From Methylococcaceae bacterium NSM2-1 (lineage in GTDB: Bacteria > Pseudomonadota > Gammaproteobacteria > Methylococcales > Methylomonadaceae), in NCBI GenBank assembly GCA_002256705.1, contig NQJI01000122.1:1-5122 (forward strand): a DNA stretch of 5,122 bases, given 5' to 3'. Under the pieces are notes generated by a model. The model ran no database searches. It was given only the letters and a program-made list of their open reading frames with translations, and was not told the origin of the DNA. The translations under genes and the position numbers were made by a program. Shown one piece after another: positions 1 through 5,122 of the stretch. Numbering within the stretch: the first letter of the stretch is position 1; every line of letters starts with the position of its first letter.

Positions 1-46
1 CCTATGGATTAAGAGTCCACTGCTCTACCAACTGAGCTAACACCCC
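1..46 (-). tRNA. tRNA-Lys (anticodon CTT), 3' part missing
   Basis: Reading the minus strand from 46, the acceptor strand GGGGTGT is followed by T8-A9, a D arm with AGCTCAGTTGGTAGAGC, and an anticodon arm GTGGA / loop CTCTTAA / TCCAT. The anticodon CTT (bases 13-11) reads lysine AAG codons. The variable loop, T arm and acceptor 3' strand lie beyond the left edge, so only about 46 of roughly 76 bases are present. It sits 10 bases after the encoded CCA of the serine tRNA and is very probably cut from the same transcript. The first anticodon-stem pair is a G-T wobble, which is tolerated. The identity is secure; the missing half could not be inspected. Confidence 0.93.
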
Positions 47-56
47 GAATACTTAT

Positions 57-144
57 TGGCGGAGAGAGAGGGGTTCGAACCCTCGATACGTTGCCGTATA
101 CACACTTTCCAGGCGTGCGCCTTCGACCACTCGGCCATCTCTCC
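57..144 (-). tRNA. tRNA-Ser (anticodon GGA), with encoded CCA
   Basis: This is a complete class II tRNA of 88 bases including CCA. On the minus strand the acceptor GGAGAGA (144-138) pairs with TCTCTCC (67-61), followed by discriminator G and CCA at 60-57. The T arm is GAGGG / TTCGAAC / CCCTC (84-68). The anticodon loop CTGGAAA (112-106) gives GGA, which reads the serine codons UCC and UCU. The long variable arm between anticodon and T arms is the hallmark of serine tRNAs. It is followed after 10 bases by tRNA-Lys, so the pair is probably one transcript processed by RNases. Confidence 0.97.
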
Positions 145-180
145 TACTTATCCTTCCCACACAGCGCATGAGAACCGAGA

Positions 181-209
181 AGGATAATACAGATTGAATT
201 TTGTTGCAA
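181..209 (-). promoter_or_regulatory. Candidate promoter of the tRNA-Ser/tRNA-Lys unit
   Basis: Between the uup stop and the tRNA-Ser 5' end, the minus strand shows TTGCAA (209-204), a 17-base spacer, and TATCCT (186-181). Each hexamer matches 4 of 6 bases of the sigma-70 consensus. Transcription would start near 174, leaving about 30 bases of leader before the mature tRNA. The hexamers are mediocre, and the tRNAs could instead be read through from uup, 71 bases upstream. The -10 lies inside one arm of a 9-base inverted repeat (148-156 / 179-187). Confidence 0.35.
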
Positions 210-215
210 CGATTT

Positions 216-2126
216 TTAGCCAGCTCCTTCTTCCGTCAGCGCTTCCAACTCATGCCACCGCGCATAAACCTGCTCCAGCTTTGCTTCTATTTCCTTCAAT
301 TCATCCAAAGTCTTGGCAATAGCCAGTGGATCTTTTTTATAAAAAGCTGATGAACTGATTTGCTGAGTTAACGCCACTTGTTTAGCTTCCAACTCATCAA
401 TCATTTGCGGCAATTTATTCAGCTCTTGCTGGTCTTTAAAACTTAATTTTTTCTTTTTAGCGGCGGCTGGTTTTTCTTGCTTAGACACGTCCTCGGTCTT
501 TTTTACCACGACAGCGGGTTTGTCCTGTTTGGCCTGTTTAACATGGCTCATCCAATCCGTGTAACCGCCTACAAACTCATCTACATCGCCTGAACCATCA
601 AGAACAAATACACTGGTTACTACGTTATCCAGAAATGCCCGGTCATGGCTTACCAGTAATAAAGTACCATCATAATTCACCAGTTTTTCTTCCAGTAATT
701 CCAGGGTTTCCAAATCCAGATCATTTGTGGGCTCGTCCATTACGATAAGATTTGCCGGTTTGGTAAATAATCGCGCTAACAACAGGCGATTTTTTTCGCC
801 CCCCGATAAGCTTTTTACTGGCGAACGCGCTCTGGCAGGCGCAAACAGAAAATCACCCAGATATGACATCACATGACGTTTGTTGCCGGCTATTTCGACA
901 AAATCATTGCCATCTGCAACGGTATCGGCAACTGTCATATTAGGATCAAGCTGATCGCGTAACTGATCGAAGTAGGCGATTTCCAGCTTTGTGCCCTGCT
1001 CTACCGTGCCGCTGTCCGGTTCCAGTTGTTTTAGCAATAGTTTCAATAAGGTTGATTTACCTGCGCCGTTGGCGCCAATCAAGCCAATTTTGTCACCGCG
1101 TTGAATCAACGTTGAAAAATGCTTGATAATTTGCCTGCCTCCATAGCCAAAACAAATATCGTTAACTTCGATGACCTTTTTACCCGACGCATCGCCTTTT
1201 TCCAAAGCCAACCTGGCCGTTCCTTGCTGGCTGCGCCGTTGAGCCCGTTCATTACGCAATTTTTCCAGGGCTCTAACACGCCCTTCATTACGCGTGCGCC
1301 GTGCTTTTACACCCTGCCTGATCCAGACTTCTTCATCCGCCAGTTTCTTGTCAAATTCTGCATTTTGATTGGCCTCGTCTTCAAGTGCTGCGGCTTTACG
1401 GGTCAAATAATCGTCATAATTGCCTGCCCAGGACACCAGATTGCCGCGATCCAAATCAACAATCCGGGTCGCCAGTTTTTGTAAAAATGATCGATCATGG
1501 GTGACAAACAACACCGCACCCTGAAAGTTCAGCAGTTGCTCTTCCAGCCAGGTGATACTTTCAAAATCCAGATGGTTGGTAGGCTCATCCAGCAGCAGCA
1601 CTTCCGGCTCTATGACCAGTGCTTTCGCCAAGGCTACGCGCCGTTTCCAGCCACCTGATAAGCCACTTATTTTTAATTCACCCGGCAAATCAAGTTTGGT
1701 TAATGTTGTTTCAACCCGTTGTTGAAAGTGCCAGCCATTATGCGCTTCAAGCTTATGCTGCAAATCGCCCAGCTCGTTTAACGCCTTGTCATCATCATAG
1801 TCCATGGATAAAGACAGCGCATGATACCGGGTAATCCACTCTCCCAGCTCACCCAAACCACCCGCAACCGCGTCATAAATAGTCCCTTCCTCCGGCAGAT
1901 CGGGGGATTGCTCCAGCCAGGCGAGTCTTAATTCAGGTTCTCGCCAGATATCGCCGTGATCGGGAAGCACATTTCCGGCAATAATTTTCATTAAGGTTGA
2001 TTTACCTTCGCCATTGCGGCCTAACAAGCCAACTCTTTCGCCAGCATCCAGCTGAAAGTCGGCATTTTTTAATAAAGCGTGAGTTCCATAAGCGATGGAG
2101 ATGTTCGTTAAACGTAATAAGGGCAT
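216..2126 (-). CDS. uup: Uup-type ABC-F ATPase
   Basis: This soluble cytoplasmic twin ABC ATPase has no membrane segments. ABC-F proteins act on ribosomes; E. coli Uup is also linked to DNA: its loss raises precise transposon excision, and its C-terminal domain binds DNA. At 636 aa it equals the family length. NBD1 shows Walker A GRNGEGKST (36-44), signature LSGGW (156-160), Walker B LLLDEP (177-182) and switch His210. The tryptophan in the first signature is typical of Uup. A basic, helical linker (about 240-315) is the inter-domain arm of ABC-F proteins. NBD2 shows GANGAGKST (351-359), LSGGE (440-444), MDEP (463-466) and His494. After a Lys/Ala/Val-rich tether (530-562), residues 563-632 form a coiled coil, which separates Uup from EttA, YbiT and YheS. 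Both ATP sites look intact. The ATG at 2126 is preceded only by a weak AAAGAA, but NBD1 needs this start. A perfect -10 lies upstream at 2167-2172. Confidence 0.96.
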   Translation of the reverse strand: MPLLRLTNISIAYGTHALLKNADFQLDAGERVGLLGRNGEGKSTLMKIIAGNVLPDHGDIWREPELRLAWLEQSPDLPEEGTIYDAVAGGLGELGEWITRYHALSLSMDYDDDKALNELGDLQHKLEAHNGWHFQQRVETTLTKLDLPGELKISGLSGGWKRRVALAKALVIEPEVLLLDEPTNHLDFESITWLEEQLLNFQGAVLFVTHDRSFLQKLATRIVDLDRGNLVSWAGNYDDYLTRKAAALEDEANQNAEFDKKLADEEVWIRQGVKARRTRNEGRVRALEKLRNERAQRRSQQGTARLALEKGDASGKKVIEVNDICFGYGGRQIIKHFSTLIQRGDKIGLIGANGAGKSTLLKLLLKQLEPDSGTVEQGTKLEIAYFDQLRDQLDPNMTVADTVADGNDFVEIAGNKRHVMSYLGDFLFAPARARSPVKSLSGGEKNRLLLARLFTKPANLIVMDEPTNDLDLETLELLEEKLVNYDGTLLLVSHDRAFLDNVVTSVFVLDGSGDVDEFVGGYTDWMSHVKQAKQDKPAVVVKKTEDVSKQEKPAAAKKKKLSFKDQQELNKLPQMIDELEAKQVALTQQISSSAFYKKDPLAIAKTLDELKEIEAKLEQVYARWHELEALTEEGAG

Positions 2127-2166
2127 TTTAGAATTTCTTTAGATGGTAGAGAGGAGTTACAGGGGC

Positions 2167-2172
2167 ATTATA
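2167..2172 (-). promoter_or_regulatory. Perfect -10 element of the uup promoter
   Basis: The minus strand reads TATAAT here, ending 40 bases before the uup ATG, so transcription would start near 2160 with a leader of about 35 bases. At a 17-base spacing the -35 position (2190-2195) reads ATAAAG, a poor match. A TTGTGA lies 22 bases upstream, too far for normal spacing. The promoter is therefore either weak and -10 driven or helped by an activator. It implies uup is transcribed separately from the reductase gene upstream. Confidence 0.5.
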
Positions 2173-2232
2173 TAGAATATTAGGCCTGTCTTTATCACAA
2201 AGTGAGAAAAAACGTCTCTAAATGGAATTGAG

Positions 2233-2336
2233 CGGGTAAATATACCCGAGCTTGCCCTCTTTCTCGATTCATCCTTTGACTAGCTCAGGAAGAACGGAGA
2301 AAGAAGACTGGTCTTTCCTGAACGTAGAGGAAGACC
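2233..2336. repeat. Cluster of three palindromes between the reductase and uup
   Basis: Three inverted repeats follow one another in the 296-base gap. The first is CGGGTA / TACCCG (2233-2238 / 2243-2248) with a 4-base loop. The second, 2258-2304, is an imperfect hairpin of about 15 pairs: TCTTTCTC / GAGAAAGA outside, then TTC/GAA and TCCT/AGGA with small symmetric mismatches and an 11-base loop. Its core (2268-2297) resembles, from memory, a degenerate copy of a palindromic intergenic repeat of the form CCTTCGACAAGCTCAGGACG seen in many proteobacteria. The third pairs 2310-2319 with 2328-2336 (GGTCTT, a bulged T, CCT against AGGAAGACC) around an 8-base loop. None is followed by a T run on either strand, so they are not classical terminators, though they could still stop or protect the reductase mRNA 3' end. 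Confidence 0.6.
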
Positions 2337-2422
2337 TCTTGACGAACAGATTTACTTTTACAAAGCTCAATCGAAGAACCCGGATTTGTATATCCACTAT
2401 ATCTCACATAAGGCTAACGATT

Positions 2423-3499
2423 TTAATCCGTCAATACGGGATAATCAGTGTAACCTTTTTCGTTGCCGCCATAAAACGTAACGGGATCTGGTTCGTTTAA
2501 AGGCGCGTTTAGCTTGAATCGTTCGACAAGATCGGGATTGGCTATATATAATTGCCCAAAGGCGACGGCGTCTGCCATGCCTTGAGCTATAACTTGCTCG
2601 GCGCGCGTCTGGTCATAGCCACCACATACTATCAGGGTTCCGTTATAAGCTTTGCGTAGGACCTCAAGATTGATAACGTTGGCGCCGTGCCTGATATCAC
2701 TTTCCAGTGCATCGACGATATGCAGATAAGCCAGTCCAAAGCGATTCAACTGACCCAGCAGATAAACAAAAATCGTTTCCGGATCGGAATCAGTCATGTC
2801 ATTAAACGTGCCACTGGGTGACAGACGAATACCGACACGTTCTGAACCCCAGACAGTTACTACCGCTTCAGTCACCTCAAGCAGAAATCTGGCCCGATTT
2901 TCCAGTGTGCCGCCATAACGGTCAGTGCGTTTATTGGTGCCGTCACGCAAAAACTGATCCAGTAAATAGCCATTTGCGCTGTGTATTTCAATACCGTCAA
3001 AACCCGCATCCAGGGCATTTTTTGCGGCCTGTCGATAGTTTTCCACGATGCCCTGAATTTCATCCGTTTCTAAAGCGCGTGGTGTAACAAACGGTTTCAT
3101 ACCATGAGGCGTAACAGCGAAACCATCAGGTGCTATTGCAGATGGCGCAACGGGTAACTGGCCATCATGAAAATCGGGGTGTGAAATGCGTCCGACGTGC
3201 CATAGTTGCAAGAAAATATGACCATTTTTTGCATGGACAGCCTCGGTGATTTTCTTCCAACCGGCAACCTGTAATTCGTTATGAATACCCGGTGTTGCCG
3301 GATAACCAACACCTTGCGGCGATATTTGCGTCGCCTCGGAAATAATCAATCCCGCGCTGGCCCGTTGTGCATAATAAATTGCCATCAGATCGGTGGGACT
3401 ATTGTCAGGCGCGCGCATCCGGGTCAGGGGAGCCATCACTATGCGATTGGGTAAATGATAGGGGCCAATTTTAATCGGTGTTTGTAGATGTGAATTCAT
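2423..3499 (-). CDS. Old yellow enzyme family ene-reductase, NemA-like
   Basis: This FMN-dependent NAD(P)H oxidoreductase of the old yellow enzyme family reduces activated C=C bonds; relatives (E. coli NemA, XenB, nitroester reductases) also reduce N-ethylmaleimide and nitro compounds. It is cytosolic, a TIM barrel, with no signal peptide. At 358 aa it is close to NemA (365 aa). Visible signatures are the FMN-binding MAPLTR (22-27), with Thr26 as in class I enzymes rather than the Cys of YqjM types; Gln98 and the WHVGR stretch (100-104); the catalytic pair in IHSANGY (His173, Asn176) with the proton-donor Tyr178; the FMN-contacting RLSP (225-228); and the C-terminal FYGG...GYTDYP tail (342-354) shared with NemA. 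The ATG at 3499 has AGGA five bases upstream. No NemR-type regulator is visible beside it. Physiological substrate unknown; detoxification of electrophiles is the usual inference. NemA orthology is likely but unproven, so no symbol is given. Confidence 0.93.
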   Translation of the reverse strand: MNSHLQTPIKIGPYHLPNRIVMAPLTRMRAPDNSPTDLMAIYYAQRASAGLIISEATQISPQGVGYPATPGIHNELQVAGWKKITEAVHAKNGHIFLQLWHVGRISHPDFHDGQLPVAPSAIAPDGFAVTPHGMKPFVTPRALETDEIQGIVENYRQAAKNALDAGFDGIEIHSANGYLLDQFLRDGTNKRTDRYGGTLENRARFLLEVTEAVVTVWGSERVGIRLSPSGTFNDMTDSDPETIFVYLLGQLNRFGLAYLHIVDALESDIRHGANVINLEVLRKAYNGTLIVCGGYDQTRAEQVIAQGMADAVAFGQLYIANPDLVERFKLNAPLNEPDPVTFYGGNEKGYTDYPVLTD

Positions 3500-3575
3500 C
3501 TGTGTCCTGATGTTTAAAGGAAGGAAAATAAGTTGAGCATTTACATTTTATTTTTGGTATACAAGCTATAAATAG

Positions 3576-3605
3576 TTCCCGGGTAGTGCTTGACGTACCC
3601 GGGAA
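3576..3605. repeat. Perfect 10-base inverted repeat with twin CCCGGG cores
   Basis: TTCCCGGGTA (3576-3585) and TACCCGGGAA (3596-3605) are exact reverse complements separated by 10 bases. Each arm is itself a near-palindrome around CCCGGG, and the two centres are 20 bases apart, about two turns of B-DNA. It can be read as a strong GC-rich hairpin or as two operator sites on one face of the helix. No T run follows on either strand, so a terminator is unlikely. It would lie in the reductase 5' leader if the promoter at 3656-3684 is right. Confidence 0.75.
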
Positions 3606-3655
3606 GTATCGCGTCGGCCTTATAACGGTTACCGCTACATGCCATCCAGACCATG

Positions 3656-3684
3656 TATTTAGCGCCCAAAATATGAGCAGTCAA
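3656..3684 (-). promoter_or_regulatory. Candidate promoter of the ene-reductase
   Basis: On the minus strand, TTGACT (3684-3679, 5 of 6 consensus bases) is followed after exactly 17 bases by TAAATA (3661-3656, 3 of 6). The start would be near 3649, giving a leader of about 150 bases that includes the CCCGGG inverted repeat. Both hexamers lie between the arms of the 9-base inverted repeat 3634-3642 / 3686-3694. A more proximal promoter in the A/T-rich stretch at 3520-3575 cannot be excluded. Confidence 0.35.
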
Positions 3685-3738
3685 CGCATGTAGCTGAATT
3701 TTGAATGTACGCTTTATTCAATTAGAAGTTATTTTATC

Positions 3739-3766
3739 TTAATTGAAAGAGAGCATCCTATATAAT
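3739..3766 (+). promoter_or_regulatory. Candidate promoter of the pentapeptide-repeat gene
   Basis: A perfect TATAAT at 3761-3766 is preceded, 16 bases upstream, by TTAATT (3739-3744, 3 of 6 consensus bases). Transcription would start near 3773, giving a leader of about 175 bases before the ATG at 3949. A second, weaker candidate closer to the gene is TTGCAA (3863-3868), 17 bases, TAAAGT (3886-3891), which would give a leader of about 50 bases. The sequence alone does not decide between them. Confidence 0.4.
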
Positions 3767-3948
3767 CGACTAAGGGATAATTCATCCGAAAAATCTCTGC
3801 ATGATCGGCCTGCCAACTGCTTCAACTGCGAAAATCAGGTTCCTCGTCAGGAGAAGTGTTAGTTGCAATACTAAAGAACTGACGCTAAAGTTCGGGTTGT
3901 TATTTTTTATTCCAGACCGATTTTGTTTATCTACTTGAAGGTGTGCAC

Positions 3949-4725
3949 ATGAAAATTCATTTTTACTGGCTGGGAGTATTGGCTGCATTGTTTTGCATGC
4001 CGGCATCGGCGGCTGATCTTGATCGGCTGGAAGTAGAAAAACGTCTCGCCAAAGCCGACAAGGCGCATCCGGCTGACTTACGCAGAAAGGATTTGACCGA
4101 CCTGGATTTATCCGGCCTGGACTTTACCAAGGCAGATTTGTGGGGTTCTGATTTACGCCGATCCAATTTGAGCAACAGTGATTTGTCCGGATTAAATCTG
4201 GATTTATCGGTGCTGTCGAAAGTCAATTTTTCCAATGCCAATCTGTCCAATACCAGTATTTTTGGCGTACACGTGGGCGGTGCAAATTTGACTAACGCGA
4301 ATCTGAGTGGCAGCCGGTTTATTGGCGTAATGGATCGCGCCAATCTGTCTCATGCCAATCTGTCCAACGCCAATTGGGGAGCCGATATGAAAAATCAGTC
4401 CATGGGTTTGATGCGAGCGAGTTTGAATAATGCCAATTTATCGGGAGCCAATCTTGCCAATGCCAATTTCGACCGCGCATTGATGCGCTATGCCAATTTT
4501 TCCGGAGCTATTCTGAAAAATACCGTGTTATTTGGCGTTGACCTTTCAGGCGCTGATTTTTCGGGTGCCGATTTATCAGGGGCCGATTTATCAGGGACTA
4601 CGCTTGAAGAGACTAATTTTACCGGAGCAGATCTGGCGGGCACTCGCTTTGCCGGCATTAAGGATAAATCGAAGTTAAAGGGATTGAGTTCCGCTAAACA
4701 TCTTGACACTGCGATTATTGATTGA
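3949..4725 (+). CDS. Exported pentapeptide-repeat protein
   Basis: This protein of 258 aa is predicted to enter the Sec pathway: positive MK start, hydrophobic core (5-17) and an ASA-AD cleavage site after Ala21. Cys16 follows Phe, so it does not form a lipobox. After a short charged helix-like stretch (22-41), about 36 pentapeptides of the A(D/N)LXX type run from 42 to 236. They are in phase from 42 to 126, lose one residue at 127-130, are broken by an irregular segment at 146-156, and resume from 157 to 236. About nine coils of a right-handed quadrilateral beta helix are expected. The tail (237-258) is probably a capping segment. The ATG at 3949 was chosen because GAAGG (3937-3941) sits 7 bases upstream; a GTG at 3943 is in frame but overlaps that site. 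Known pentapeptide proteins such as Qnr and MfpA are cytosolic DNA mimics binding gyrase; the signal peptide argues against that role here. Specific function unknown. Confidence 0.9.
   Translation: MKIHFYWLGVLAALFCMPASAADLDRLEVEKRLAKADKAHPADLRRKDLTDLDLSGLDFTKADLWGSDLRRSNLSNSDLSGLNLDLSVLSKVNFSNANLSNTSIFGVHVGGANLTNANLSGSRFIGVMDRANLSHANLSNANWGADMKNQSMGLMRASLNNANLSGANLANANFDRALMRYANFSGAILKNTVLFGVDLSGADFSGADLSGADLSGTTLEETNFTGADLAGTRFAGIKDKSKLKGLSSAKHLDTAIID
4567..4596 (+). repeat. Perfect 15-base tandem duplication inside the pentapeptide gene
   Basis: GCCGATTTATCAGGG occurs twice without a gap (4567-4581 and 4582-4596), each copy encoding Ala-Asp-Leu-Ser-Gly (residues 207-211 and 212-216). The preceding unit (4552-4566) encodes ADFSG with diverged codons. 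Identical codons in the two copies, unlike the mixed codons elsewhere in the repeat tract, suggest a recent duplication that lengthened the beta helix by five residues, or gene conversion between neighbouring units. Confidence 0.9.
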
Positions 4726-4776
4726 TGGTATTGAGTTAAATAACCAAAAGTTTTTTCACAAAATGAAAAACCTATC

Positions 4777-4835
4777 CACCACGAAGAACACGAAGAAAAA
4801 TAGTTCATTTCGTGTCCTTCGTGCACTTCGTGGTG
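4777..4835. repeat. Inverted repeat of 9-base CACGAAG units between convergent genes
   Basis: Arms 4777-4795 and 4817-4835 are 19 bases long and complementary at 17 positions, around a 21-base loop. Each arm is built on a 9-base period: two CACGAAG units on the left, and CTTCGTG units on the right, with a further degenerate TTTCGTG at 4808-4814 that permits a shifted pairing. From memory, this CACGAAG / CTTCGTG pattern is a widespread intergenic palindrome in bacteria. It lies 51 bases past the pentapeptide stop and 55 bases past the stop of the oppositely oriented gene, so it may help end or protect both transcripts. There is no classical T run after the stem. An A/T-rich hairpin (about 4750-4770) precedes it. 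Confidence 0.8.
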
Positions 4836-4890
4836 AGTAATAAATGTTGGAAGTCTTTTGATTAATTACTTTTAGTCTTGTAACTTACAT

Positions 4891-5122
4891 TTAACTTTCA
4901 AAAATCTCAGGCGCTTTTCTTGTTTCGCCCTTGCCTATCGTTAATAAATCCCAGACTAACAAAATGAATCCGGCAAAGGTCATGCCGCCAAAAAACAAAC
5001 GCCAGACCATCGCACTTTGAAATGACGGGTGATTTTGCGCGGCAAAATAACCGCCCCATGTTGAGCCTTCCACGGCACGCTCGATAAATGATTGTTCGTA
5101 ACCCGCAATCAATAGCGCAATC
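4891..5122 (-). CDS. C-terminal end of a heme-copper oxidase-like subunit I (partial)
   Basis: Only the last 76 codons are present; the frame stays open through the right edge (the TTG at 5112 encodes an internal leucine, not a start). The fragment begins at the end of one hydrophobic helix (IALLIAGYEQ), crosses a loop of about 25 residues containing ERAVEGSTWGGYF, and then has one clear membrane helix (roughly AMVWRLFF to ILLVWDLL), ending in a charged tail KGETRKAPEIFES. The pattern AGY-x-Q ... RA ... HP ... R ... GG ... G resembles the end of CcoN/NorB-type catalytic subunits, which reduce O2 or NO in the cytoplasmic membrane. The metal-binding histidines lie outside the window, so the reaction cannot be read and the assignment rests on loop pattern alone. 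It converges on the pentapeptide gene. Confidence 0.45.
   Translation of the reverse strand, partial: IALLIAGYEQSFIERAVEGSTWGGYFAAQNHPSFQSAMVWRLFFGGMTFAGFILLVWDLLTIGKGETRKAPEIFES

Larger units (their letters stand above)
3500..3948. other. Divergent intergenic region, no gene seen
   Basis: This 449-base gap separates the minus-strand reductase from the plus-strand pentapeptide gene. I see no convincing protein gene in it. It holds, in order: the reductase ribosome-binding site (3505-3508), an A/T-rich stretch (3519-3575), the paired CCCGGG palindromes (3576-3605), a 9-base inverted repeat GCTACATGC / GCATGTAGC (3634-3642 / 3686-3694), a candidate reductase promoter (3656-3684), and one or two candidate promoters for the pentapeptide gene (3739-3766, and a weaker TTGCAA-17-TAAAGT at 3863-3891). 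A possible leader of about 175 bases runs from about 3773 to 3948. It matches no riboswitch class I can recognise. Confidence 0.6.

Noticed and set aside
1..144. tRNA-associated integration site with a genomic island
   Set aside because: Neither an integrase gene nor a repeated tRNA 3' end is visible in the window, and the genes next to the tRNAs look like core genes.
1106..1834. Open frames inside uup on both strands (for example 1119-1484 plus and 1106-1288 minus)
   Set aside because: uup is intact across this stretch with all motifs in frame, and the alternative frames show no protein features.
2252..2500. Plus-strand open frame of 82 codons
   Set aside because: It spans the hairpin cluster and the 3' end of the reductase gene on the opposite strand, has no ribosome-binding site, and shows no recognisable protein pattern.
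3576..3605. Rho-independent terminator
   Set aside because: The stem is strong, but neither strand has a T run after it, and it lies upstream of both flanking genes, where a terminator would only make sense as leader attenuation.
3773..3948. Cyclic-di-GMP or other known riboswitch in the leader
   Set aside because: The conserved core bases of the classes I can recall are not present.
3782..4006. Minus-strand open frame of 74 codons upstream of the pentapeptide gene
   Set aside because: It overlaps the pentapeptide gene's start and signal peptide in antisense, and the translation resembles no family I know.
3963..4343. Long minus-strand open frame antisense to the pentapeptide repeats (also 4488-4826)
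   Set aside because: Its Lys-Ser-rich periodic translation is the mirror of the repeated GATTTATCN-type codons on the plus strand, a known artefact of repetitive genes.
4777..4835. CRISPR array
   Set aside because: The units are only 9 bases and form a palindrome, with no spacers of constant length and no repeat of CRISPR size.

Overview
The window looks like ordinary chromosome from a gammaproteobacterium of moderate GC content (mid-40s percent by eye). The basis is a Uup-type ABC-F protein with a C-terminal coiled coil, a NemA-like old yellow enzyme, and a tRNA-Ser/tRNA-Lys pair with an encoded CCA on the serine tRNA. A methylotroph of the Methylococcales type is possible from the overall flavour of the proteins, but this is an impression, not a demonstration. 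I see no phage, transposase, CRISPR or integrase genes.

Layout from left to right. At 1-144, two tRNA genes lie close together on the minus strand: tRNA-Ser(GGA), then a tRNA-Lys(CTT) cut by the window edge. At 216-2126 (minus) is uup, a complete twin-ATPase ABC-F gene. A 296-base gap (2127-2422) holds a perfect TATAAT for uup and a run of three hairpins, one of which resembles a dispersed palindromic repeat. At 2423-3499 (minus) is an old yellow enzyme family ene-reductase, complete. A divergent intergenic region (3500-3948) carries two CCCGGG palindromes one double helical turn apart, a candidate promoter for the reductase and two candidate promoters for the gene on the other side. At 3949-4725 (plus) is a pentapeptide-repeat protein with a Sec signal peptide. 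The gap 4726-4890 separates convergent genes and holds a large inverted repeat built from 9-base CACGAAG units. At 4891-5122 (minus) is the C-terminal end of a membrane protein that looks like a heme-copper oxidase catalytic subunit; its start is outside the window.

The genes do not form an obvious pathway. The reductase and uup point the same way, but the gap, the separate -10 element and the hairpins suggest independent units. The tRNA pair lies just downstream of uup and may have its own promoter. I found no clearly new multi-gene system. The points most worth following up are the exported pentapeptide-repeat protein, with DNA evidence of recent repeat growth, and the palindromic elements that fill three of the intergenic gaps.
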